The position numbers and the translations under genes are program-made. 64,000 bases of DNA from Gerris lacustris. Its lineage: Eukaryota; Arthropoda; Insecta; Hemiptera; Gerridae. This document shows, in pieces, positions 52,498 to 60,317 of this stretch (positions are counted from its first letter, which is position 1; the number at the start of each line of letters is the position of its first letter). Where the stretch lies: assembly GCA_951217055.1 (NCBI GenBank), contig OX578276.1, forward strand, positions 17,963,430-18,027,429, written 5' to 3'. The notes beneath the pieces were generated by a model. It was not told the origin of the DNA and searched no databases. It saw only the letters and a list, made by a program, of their open reading frames with translations.

Positions 52498-52513
52498 GGT
52501 CCTGAAAAGGACC
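52498..52513 (-). promoter_or_regulatory. Histone 3' stem-loop of H2B copy 2
   Basis: Minus-strand GGTCCTTTTCAGGACC, 25 nt after the stop. Confidence 0.95.
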
Positions 52514-52538
52514 GTTTTGATAAACCCTCCGGCACTGT

Positions 52539-52910
52539 TTACTTAGAACTAGTGTACTTGGTAACAGCCTTGGTGCCTTCACTGACAGCGTGCTTGGCCA
52601 ACTCTCCAGGGAGAAGCAGCCTCACGGCCGTTTGAATTTCCCGGCTGGTGATGGTCGACCGCTTGTTGTAGTGAGAGAGGCGAGATGCTTCGGCGGCAAT
52701 GCGCTCGAATAAATCGTTAACGAAACTGTTCATGATGCTCATGGCCTTAGAGGAGACACCGGTGTCGGGGTGAACTTGCTTCAGTACCTTGTAGATGTAG
52801 ATGGCATAGCTCTCCTTCCTCTTACGCTTCTTCTTCTTGTCGCTCTTGACGATGTTCTTCTGAGCCTTGCCGGCTTTCTTGATGGCTTTACCGCTGGCTT
52901 TAGGAGGCAT
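52539..52910 (-). CDS. H2B: Histone H2B (copy 2)
   Basis: It encodes the same 123 residues as copy 1, from MPPKASGKA to TKYTSSK, with an intact 3' stem-loop. Its 5' side is altered. An LTR element begins 40 bp before the ATG, between the ATG and the TATA box that copy 1 uses. The native CCAAT and TATA elements now lie more than 5 kb away beyond the insertion. The adjoining U3 of the LTR reads in the opposite direction. The coding sequence is intact, but transcription from the native promoter is doubtful. Confidence 0.95.
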   Translation of the reverse strand: MPPKASGKAIKKAGKAQKNIVKSDKKKKRKRKESYAIYIYKVLKQVHPDTGVSSKAMSIMNSFVNDLFERIAAEASRLSHYNKRSTITSREIQTAVRLLLPGELAKHAVSEGTKAVTKYTSSK

Positions 52911-52950
52911 GATGTCGTTGATGATGAGTGATATTGACACTGTTGTTGAA

Positions 52951-53097
52951 TGATACCGTGAGTTCGCCCTGCTCTCTCAATTGGCGCAAAGTCAACCAGG
53001 TTATTCAAATCCCAGGTATGTGATTGGTTGTCCAAAGAGAGAGATCCGAACCAATCAGGTTCAAGCTTTTTCCCACGTTCCTATATAAGGAGCGCAA
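52951..53097 (+). repeat. 5' LTR, first part (split by the inner element)
   Basis: The U3 region with CAATTGG, ATTGG, CCAAT and CTATATAAGG. The inner element interrupts it just after the TATA box. Confidence 0.9.
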
Positions 53098-53142
53098 TGA
53101 TACGGCCTGGTTTGTGGAGGGCCGTGTCACGGGGGTGATGAT

Positions 53143-53158
53143 GGTCCTGCAAAGGACC
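53143..53158 (-). promoter_or_regulatory. Variant histone stem-loop in inner 3' LTR (second in sense)
   Basis: Element-sense GGTCCTTTGCAGGACC. The 6-bp stem and the AACG/ACCA flanks are as in histone genes; loop TTGC replaces TTTC. Confidence 0.8.
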
Positions 53159-53202
53159 GTTGGGCCTGGTAGGTCGAAGGCCAAGGTGGCGAAGGTGCTG
53201 GT

Positions 53203-53218
53203 GGTCCTGGAAAGGACC
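53203..53218 (-). promoter_or_regulatory. Variant histone stem-loop in inner 3' LTR (first in sense)
   Basis: Element-sense GGTCCTTTCCAGGACC with AAACG before and ACC after; loop TTCC replaces TTTC. Confidence 0.8.
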
Positions 53219-53486
53219 GTTTGGGTGTCGATGAAGGGGCAGGGTCTCAAGTCAAAGACAACACGGTGTATGCTTGAGGTCTGGGCGACTGGAGTGGCAG
53301 AAGAGTGGTGGAGTTCAGGTGGCCTCTGAGCTTTGATGAAGCTCAGGAGGAGGTCTCTGAGCTTGGAAGAAGCTCAGGACGGATCTTATCTTCTGCCTCG
53401 CTGGGCAGGGTATATATAGGAATTCAATAGGCGAAAGAGAGGGGCAAGGACCAATGAGAGAGCTCGGGACGGGAAAAGCTCGCTTC

Positions 53487-55319
53487 TCATTGGTCCGGCC
53501 TATTGAATGATGGTTTAACAAAACTAGGTGTTTTCTGGCTTGAGTCGGGCGGTATCAACTCCCCCAACACCCCAGACAGAAAACACCTCTTGTAAGAAAG
53601 CCGCGATGTGCCACTCGCCTGTGCACTCCAGTGTCCAAACAGTTTATTGGAATTAAAATACAACAACTTTACATACAATAGATAGTAAGGAGTGATGACG
53701 GGTGCGAGCTGCGGAGAAAGCACAGGCTGGGAGGCATGAGTGTGGTGGATGAGTGGCGACGGCTGCGGCGGAAGTTCAGGATGCTGTAGGGCGGCGGGCG
53801 GTGTTAAGATGACAGTGTCAGGTGGCGGGGGGACAGGGTCAGGTGGTGGAGGGACAGGGTCAGGTGGTGGAGGGACAGGGTCAGATGACAGAGGGTCCGG
53901 GTCCAATGATCGAGAGTCTTGGTCAAGGTCCGGTGGATGCGGGACAGGGCCAGTTGGAAGAGGGTCCGGTGGCAGAGGGTCAGGTGAATGCGGGACAGGG
54001 CCTGGCAGAAAAGAGACAGGAGGTGGTGAAGTGAGCGCTGGCTGAAAGGGCGAAGGAGTCTTCGACGATAGCACAAGCTGCAGAGGGAGCACTGGCCGTG
54101 GGGACGTACAAGTCTCCGCCAGAAGCGCTGGGCGAGGTACATCAGGTTTCGGAGGGAGCGCTGGATGTAGAGGTAGCGCTGAGTGTAAGAGCAGAGGAGT
54201 CCCGGGTGGTAGCACAAGCTGTGCTGGAGGATATACAGCAGGCTGCGGAGGGAGCACTGGCTGTGGGAATGGAGGTGTCTCCGGCGGTAGCACTGGCTGT
54301 GGAGGTAGCGCTGGCTGTGGAGGTAGCGCTGGCTGTGGAGGTAGCGCTAGCTGTGGGGACGGAGTAGTCACCTGTTGTAGAGGTCCAGCTGGCTGTGAAG
54401 TGAGGGCTGGCTGTGGGGAAAGGGAAGACCATGGTGGAGTGAGAGGTTCCAGAGTCTGCGCTGGGTGACCTGTTTGCGGAAGGAACGATGCCTGCGATGT
54501 TTGCATCGTCGGTGGAGGAACAGATGGCAGGGCAGGCTGTTGCGACGGCATGGCAGCGTATGAGGGCCAGTTTGTGTGAGGTGGCCAGGCAGGTTGAGTG
54601 TACCCACCGTACGTTGGGTAGCTGGGCGGCGTAGAGTAGCCGAGCGGTGTAGAGTAGCCTGGCTGAGCTGTGTACGGTGACCAAGCAGGTTGCTGTGTCG
54701 GCAGAGTAGGTTGCGGCGTCGGCAGGGCTTGCGGAGTCGGCAGGGCTTGCGGAGTCGGCAGGGCTTGCTGCGACGGCAGGTCAAGGTGCTGCGACGGCTG
54801 GGCAAGGTGCTGCGACGGCTGGGCAAGGTGCTGCGACGGCTGGGCAAGGTGCTGCGACGGCTGGGCAAGGTGCTGCGACGGCAGGGCAAGGTTCTGCGAC
54901 GGTAGGGTGAAGTTCTGCGACGGCAGGGCAGGTTGCTGCGATGGTTTTCCGAACCGCTCGCTGAGACGTTCCTCCAAGTGCTCTAACGTTTCGTCAATGT
55001 ACCATGTGTTCTCCCACCAGGCTTTCGCAGCGCCGGTGAGCTGTTTCAACGCAGCGAAGAATTGTCTCTCTCCAGTGATGTTCATGGCCTGGAGGTGAAT
55101 CCTGATGTCTCGAATGAACGCAGCCAGGTCCTCGTTTTCAGCTCCGGAGAAGCAAGGCAGCGGCTTGCTCATGTAGGGGTGCATCGGCACTGCCCAAGGC
55201 GGGTGGTGATACGGATAACCGTATGGTGGATAACCATAGGTGGGGTATCCGTACGGTAGATGAGGGTACCCAGGCGGAGATTGCTGAGGAGGGGCTGATG
55301 AATGGTGTGGACAGTTCAT
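53487..55319 (-). CDS. Gag-like capsid protein with a long Pro/Gln-rich tail (inner LTR element)
   Basis: The first ATG in frame is at 55317-55319 (minus), giving about 610 residues; a GTG lies four codons upstream. The N-terminus is Pro/Tyr-rich (repeats of YGYPPYGYP style). About residues 50-130 look like the retrotransposon Gag/capsid fold (Ty3/Arc type): LPCFSGAENEDLAAFIRDI, AALKQLTGAAKAWWEN and LEHLEERLSERFGKP fit the F-G, L-G-A-W and F spacing of that family. Then come seven-residue SQHLAQP repeats (21-bp units, about 54776-54915) and several hundred residues of Pro/Gln/Leu-rich repeats. No Cys-His zinc knuckle, protease or reverse transcriptase is present. The frame ends inside the 3' LTR. 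It probably packages the element's RNA; the enzyme source must be another element. Confidence 0.75.
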   Translation of the reverse strand: MNCPHHSSAPPQQSPPGYPHLPYGYPTYGYPPYGYPYHHPPWAVPMHPYMSKPLPCFSGAENEDLAAFIRDIRIHLQAMNITGERQFFAALKQLTGAAKAWWENTWYIDETLEHLEERLSERFGKPSQQPALPSQNFTLPSQNLALPSQHLAQPSQHLAQPSQHLAQPSQHLAQPSQHLDLPSQQALPTPQALPTPQALPTPQPTLPTQQPAWSPYTAQPGYSTPLGYSTPPSYPTYGGYTQPAWPPHTNWPSYAAMPSQQPALPSVPPPTMQTSQASFLPQTGHPAQTLEPLTPPWSSLSPQPALTSQPAGPLQQVTTPSPQLALPPQPALPPQPALPPQPVLPPETPPFPQPVLPPQPAVYPPAQLVLPPGTPLLLHSALPLHPALPPKPDVPRPALLAETCTSPRPVLPLQLVLSSKTPSPFQPALTSPPPVSFLPGPVPHSPDPLPPDPLPTGPVPHPPDLDQDSRSLDPDPLSSDPVPPPPDPVPPPPDPVPPPPDTVILTPPAALQHPELPPQPSPLIHHTHASQPVLSPQLAPVITPYYLLYVKLLYFNSNKLFGHWSAQASGTSRLSYKRCFLSGVLGELIPPDSSQKTPSFVKPSFNRPDQ

Positions 55320-55388
55320 GATGGGCGCCACTGGGTTTTACACTCCCAGAAGTGATGTTCGACTAGCAGAGCGTGGGTGGATGTGCGT

Positions 55389-55406
55389 GCCCCACGTTGG
55401 GCGCCA
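55389..55406 (-). other. Primer-binding site of the inner element (tRNA-Lys CUU)
   Basis: The minus strand reads TGGCGCCCAACGTGGGGC three nt inside the 5' LTR. It is complementary to the 3' end of insect-type tRNA-Lys(CUU) plus CCA. Confidence 0.9.
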
Positions 55407-55454
55407 ATATGATACGGCCTGGTTTGTGGAGGGCCGTGTCACGGGGGTGATGAT

Positions 55455-55470
55455 GGTCCTGCAAAGGACC
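55455..55470 (-). promoter_or_regulatory. Variant histone stem-loop in inner 5' LTR (TTGC loop)
   Basis: Same as 53143-53158. Confidence 0.8.
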
Positions 55471-55514
55471 GTTGGGCCTGGTAGGTCGAAGGCCAAGGTG
55501 GCGAAGGTGCTGGT

Positions 55515-55530
55515 GGTCCTGGAAAGGACC
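55515..55530 (-). promoter_or_regulatory. Variant histone stem-loop in inner 5' LTR (TTCC loop)
   Basis: Same as 53203-53218. Confidence 0.8.
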
Positions 55531-55873
55531 GTTTGGGTGTCGATGAAGGGGCAGGGTCTCAAGTCAAAGACAACACGGTGTATGCTTGAGGTCTGGGCGA
55601 CTGGAGTGGCAGAAGAGTGGTGGAGTTCAGGTGGCCTCTGAGCTTTGATGAAGCTCAGGAGGAGGTCTCTGAGCTTGGAAGAAGCTCAGGACGGATCTTA
55701 TCTTCTGCCTCGCTGGGCAGGGTATATATAGGAATTCAATAGGCGAAAGAGAGGGGCAAGGACCAATGAGAGAGCTCGGGACGGGAAAAGCTCGCTTCTC
55801 ATTGGTCCGGCCTATTGAATGATGGTTTAACAAAACTAGGTGTTTTCTGGCTTGAGTCGGGCGGTATCAGCAA

Positions 55874-56423
55874 AATCGAAGCTAAGACACACCGCATGCT
55901 CCGAAAGCTAAACAGCTCCACCAAGCAAGAAGCCACGATAGCCAGAGAGCGGCTCCGGCCCCTCTGGCAAACAGTCAGACAACAGTGAAGCCAATCAACC
56001 ACAGTCATTTACTCTTCTCCATCTCTCTCTTCAGGCTCCCACTCCATCCTGGGACCTCGGCCCCTCGAGAACTTTCACTCTCAACTCTGCTTGTTTGTTG
56101 TCTTCACCTTTCCCATCTCTCTACTCTTCGGGTGCAGTCCTTTCCGCTGTGAATAGCTCCTTTGCGCTGTCTCTAAGGAATTTCTAGCGCTTGGAAGGGA
56201 AACCGACCTTGCGCTGTCCTTGGAGAATTTAGCGCTTGGGATCTGTTGGCAGTGGAAGGAGAGTTTGTCTGGCGGCTTACTGCGCTGGCCTAGCGGCATT
56301 AGCGAGGTAAGTCACAGGGAACTCCCCCCTGCATCCCGAAGAGTCCCTAAACGGTCCTTTTCAGGACCACCTCAAAGTTTGTTTCGCCGCAGAAACATCG
56401 TGACCCACTTTCGCGCCGTATCA
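55874..56423 (+). repeat. 5' LTR of the outer element, second part
   Basis: Continues the split LTR, with a canonical histone stem-loop 55 bp before its end. It matches 57604-58153. Confidence 0.9.
56353..56368 (+). promoter_or_regulatory. Canonical histone stem-loop inside the outer 5' LTR
   Basis: GGTCCTTTTCAGGACC preceded by AAAC and followed by ACC, exactly the histone-gene version, in the sense direction of the element. Confidence 0.9.
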
Positions 56424-56425
56424 TT

Positions 56426-56443
56426 TGGCGCCCAACGTGGGGC
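56426..56443 (+). other. Primer-binding site of the outer element (tRNA-Lys CUU)
   Basis: TGGCGCCCAACGTGGGGC two nt after the 5' LTR. A second partial copy, TGGCGCCCAAC, lies about 115 bp further on, near 56542. Confidence 0.9.
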
Positions 56444-57456
56444 CTACGACTGTGATCTAGGCCTTCGGCACAACCCACCATCTACTGTCAAGCTAGTCAT
56501 CTTCATCGCAACTTCTTTTTCTGGCTTTTCAATAAAAGCCAGTGGCGCCCAACTTCGTTTTCACTTTTAACCTTTCTCCAAGATTTCATCCTCTTCATGC
56601 CTAATATCTACGTTTCCTTCTACCACAACACCGCTCTCATTCTCTGTCACGATCACTCTAGCAGCCCATCACAGCCAGCGTTCTCTCTTTACCCTGCTGT
56701 ACCGCCACCAGCATCTGCCATGACGCCACTGCCTGCTCTCGCGTCACCACTTTTCCTCTCTCGCTACAGCAGCCTGTCCTGCGATGCAACAGCCGCCTGC
56801 CAGTCGTCGCAGCAGCCTGTCCTGCCACCGTACAGCCGCGTCCGCCGCCTAAGCCTGACCTCACGTGGCAACAGCTGCCTGCCGACGCTGCAGCCTGTTC
56901 CGCCGTCGCAACAGCCGCCTGCCTGTCTCCCTCACCACAGCCGCCTGCCTGCCGACCCAGCAGCCTGTCCTGCGATGCAACAGCCGCCTGCCAGCCGTCG
57001 CAGCAGCCTGTCCTGCCACCGAACAGCAGCCGCGTCCGCCGCCTAAGCCTGACCTCACGTGGCAACAGCTGCCTGCCGACGCTGCAGCCTGTTCCGCCGT
57101 CGCAACAGCCGCCTGCCTGCCGTCGCAGCAGCCTGTGGTCCCCAAACAGCACGTGACCGCTGAGCAGCATGTGTGGTTCCTTGGACAGCATGTGATCTTC
57201 TCCGACGCCGCCGGACTCAGTACAGTAACGTTAATCATCACCCAGCTTATTGATCCTCTCGCCTGTAAAATAATATAAAATTTGTTCTCTTTTTCTTATT
57301 TTAAGTCTCATCACTGTAAATGAGCATTTTCCATGAATAATATTGTAACTCTCCATCTTTTCTCTTTTGTATTTTATCAGAATGTTAATAAACTTGTTTT
57401 CAGGGAGGTTTGAGGAGTGTAGTCTGTTCGACTTTGCGTCAAAAGTAGGGGGGAAT
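56444..57456 (+). other. Internal region of the outer LTR element
   Basis: CAGCAGCCTGTCCTGC-type repeats give open frames in several phases (longest 149 codons, 56597-57046) rich in Pro, Gln, Ala and Arg. It resembles the low-complexity tail of the inner Gag, without the capsid core. A direct repeat of about 210 bp is visible (about 56800-56890 against about 56985-57075). AATAAA occurs near 57388, about 65 bp before the 3' LTR. I call no protein here. Confidence 0.5.
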
Positions 57457-58153
57457 TGATACCGTGAGTTCGCCCTGCTCTCTCAATTGGCGCAAAGTCA
57501 ACCAGGTTATTCAAATCCCAGGTATGTGATTGGTTGTCCAAAGAGAGAGATCCGAACCAATCAGGTTCAAGCTTTTTCCCACGTTCCTATATAAGGAGCG
57601 CAAAATCGAAGCTAAGACACACCGCATGCTCCGAAAGCTAAACAGCTCCACCAAGCAAGAAGCCACGATAGCCAGAGAGCGGCTCCGGCCCCTCTGGCAA
57701 ACAGTCAGACAACAGTGAAGCCAATCAACCACAGTCATTTACTCTTCTCCATCTCTCTCTTCAGGCTCCCACTCCATCCTGGGACCTCGGCCCCTCGAGA
57801 ACTTTCACTCTCAACTCTGCTTGTTTGTTGTCTTCACCTTTCCCATCTCTCTACTCTTCGGGTGCAGTCCTTTCCGCTGTGAATAGCTCCTTTGCGCTGT
57901 CTCTAAGGAATTTCTAGCGCTTGGAAGGGAAACCGACCTTGCGCTGTCCTTGGAGAATTTAGCGCTTGGGATCTGTTGGCAGTGGAAGGAGAGTTTGTCT
58001 GGCGGCTTACTGCGCTGGCCTAGCGGCATTAGCGAGGTAAGTCACAGGGAACTCCCCCCTGCATCCCGAAGAGTCCCTAAACGGTCCTTTTCAGGACCAC
58101 CTCAAAGTTTGTTTCGCCGCAGAAACATCGTGACCCACTTTCGCGCCGTATCA
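57457..58153 (+). repeat. 3' LTR of the outer element (uninterrupted, 697 bp)
   Basis: Shows the whole LTR: CAATTGG at about 57485, ATTGG at 57529-57533, CCAAT at about 57556, the TATA box CTATATAAGG at 57588-57597, the stem-loop at 58083-58098 and the end CGTATCA. No AATAAA was found in the LTR. Confidence 0.92.
58083..58098 (+). promoter_or_regulatory. Canonical histone stem-loop inside the outer 3' LTR
   Basis: GGTCCTTTTCAGGACC in sense, about 490 bp after the TATA box and 55 bp before the LTR end. If cleavage follows the loop, U5 would be about 50 nt. Confidence 0.9.
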
Positions 58154-58215
58154 TGAATGTGCTTATAAGCTAAGTAATAGACAAAAGACGTATAAAACCC
58201 CGCACCAATAGAAAT

Positions 58216-58778
58216 TAGAGGCGGAGAACTATCGATAGTTCCGACCATCGATAGTTTTCGATAGTTCGGCCACCGACCATCGATAACTATCGATAGTTTT
58301 CGATAGTTTTTTAAACTCACCCCCCCCCCCCCCTCCACTTAGGAAAATCAGTATAATTTACTTACAAAATTATAATTTATCAAAAACTATCGATAGTTTT
58401 TTTTAACTTAACCCCCCCTCATTCCCACTTAGGAAAATCAGTATCATTTACTTACAAAATGATAATTTATCAAAAACCATCGATAGTTTTTTGATAAATA
58501 ACCCCCCCCCCCTCCCTCCCACTTAGGAAAATCAGTATCATTTACAAAATGAATAATTTATCGAAAACTATCGAAGATTTTTTAAATTCTTACTATAAAT
58601 GATAAGAAATAAAAGGGATAGACAAGCAAAATATTACGAAAAGGTTAATTTTTTAAATTTAACAGTAAGTAAAAAACTATCGGTTGACTATCGATAGTTG
58701 AAAATAAACCATCGATAGTCACCGATAGTCAAAAACCATCGATAGTCCGATAGTACCATCGATAGTTCTCCGCCTCTA
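58216..58778. mobile_element. hAT-type MITE packed with TATCGATA-like sites
   Basis: The ends TAGAGGCGGAGAACTATCGA and their inverse, and the 8-bp duplication ATAGAAAT (58208-58215 and 58779-58786), are confirmed by the empty site at 31467-31474 in copy 1. The 563-bp interior has at least three copies of a roughly 85-bp unit with a C-run, CCACTTAGGAAAATCAGTAT and CTATCGATAG-type palindromes. No ORF is present. Confidence 0.92.
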
Positions 58779-58786
58779 ATAGAAAT

Positions 58787-59299
<513 letters not shown>

Positions 59300-59329
59300 A
59301 AAACCTGCATCCAGGAATCACGATCAAAC

Positions 59330-59345
59330 GGTCCTTTTCAGGACC
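59330..59345 (+). promoter_or_regulatory. Histone 3' stem-loop of H2A copy 2
   Basis: GGTCCTTTTCAGGACC, 30 nt after the stop. Confidence 0.95.
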
Positions 59346-60317
59346 ACCATTCAAGTTCAAACACCTCTTTTGGTTCCTAGGTTTTAAGGAAGTCCAGATA
59401 AGTTGAAAGTTCTAATGCTGTGCTTGCTTGAGATAAGGAAAAACTCCAAAGTTGTAGGCTGTGGCAGATGTCGAATTACAATTGGGTGGGTATTATTATA
59501 GGAGTAAGTCGTTAGTTTTGATGCCGTCGATTCCGGTTTCCATGTTACATCGGGGCAAACAATTTAGAGGTACAGTTCTTTTTCGTGGAACGGACACAGA
59601 AGATAAATACGTATAATTAAAAATAAAATACGAAGTATTTTGGTATGTGTAAAAAAAAAAATTAGATAGATTATTATATTTTAAAATAAAAAATGATACA
59701 TACATCGACGGCTTGGAAGAAGACCGTCACAAAACCGTGTTTTCAAATTTTACAGGAGAAGCAAAAGAAAAAGTGACTATTTTTTTTTATGTCGAATTGA
59801 CCCTATGGTAGTTGGATTTGCTTAATAGTATATTAACTTCTTCTCTATAATTCAGAAAACCTAGCCACACTACTAATTTTTACATATTAAGCTCAGTGCT
59901 TAATTTTTAGGCAATTTTTCAATTAAAATCAGTACTTGTGACGATTTTCCATAAAAAAAAAAATAAGAAAATTGCATATTAGTACACAAGGGTTTAAAAT
60001 AATTTGGTAAGACATTTTTTATAAATTAACATACGTAATTTATTTACTAAAATTAAAAGTACAAAAATCAACATCATACATAAACTATATAACATGTCAA
60101 ATAAAATGAGATCAGGCACAATTCCATTTAGTCTTTGTCTTTAGTTAGTAAATTCAGTGTTGAAATAAATATGGCCTGTTAGTGACAAGGCTATCGCATT
60201 TAGACAAGTAACTTATTTTTAAATGTTCTTTTGTTTTACATAATTCTTCTTAAATAAATAAAGACTTAAATATAGTAATACTGAAAATCAATTGACTTAG
60301 GTTCTTAGTCTATACCA
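59346..60317. other. 3' flank of H2A copy 2, non-coding
   Basis: Inverse of 29937-30907; no gene supported. Confidence 0.5.

Larger units (their letters stand above)
53098..53557 (-). repeat. Inner element 3' LTR
   Basis: 460 bp. In element orientation, GGACCAATGAG and CTCATTGGTCC flank a GAGCTTTTCCC core, followed by TATATATA (about 53411-53418). Variant histone stem-loops lie at 53203-53218 and 53143-53158. No AATAAA was seen. Confidence 0.9.
53098..55869 (-). mobile_element. Inner Gag-only LTR retroelement nested in the outer LTR
   Basis: Its LTRs are 460 bp each (53098-53557 and 55410-55869), starting TGATAC and ending GTATCA, with the 4-bp duplication GCAA (53094-53097 and 55870-55873). 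The right LTR of the outer element gives the unoccupied site. On the minus strand the order is LTR, tRNA-Lys(CUU) primer site (55389-55406), a long Gag-like ORF, a polypurine tract ending GGGGGAGT, then LTR. There is no polymerase. Shared termini and primer site indicate kinship with the outer element. The LTR has inverted CCAAT boxes, a CTATATATACCC TATA box and two histone-like stem-loops. Confidence 0.92.
55410..55869 (-). repeat. Inner element 5' LTR
   Basis: Appears identical to 53098-53557 by eye, which implies a young insertion. Stem-loops lie at 55515-55530 and 55455-55470. Confidence 0.9.
52951..58153 (+). mobile_element. Outer non-autonomous LTR retroelement with histone stem-loops in its LTRs
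   Basis: The 697-bp LTRs start TGATACCG and end CGTATCA, with a 4-bp target duplication TGAA (52947-52950 and 58154-58157) in the H2A/H2B promoter. The left LTR is split by an inner element: 52951-53097 plus 55874-56423 totals 697, equal to the right LTR 57457-58153. The primer-binding site TGGCGCCCAACGTGGGGC (56426-56443) matches the 3' end of tRNA-Lys(CUU). The polypurine tract AGTAGGGGGGAAT abuts the right LTR. The internal 1 kb has only Pro/Gln/Ala-rich open stretches and no gag core, protease or polymerase, so it must move with help in trans. Confidence 0.9.

Noticed and set aside
53740..55098. Plus-strand ORFs over the Gag region (Gly- or Cys/Asp-rich)
   Set aside because: Antisense shadows of the Pro/Gln-rich Gag repeats.
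56658..57278. Protein-coding genes in the outer LTR interior
   Set aside because: Open frames in multiple phases and both strands over low-complexity CAGCAGCCTG repeats; no domain.
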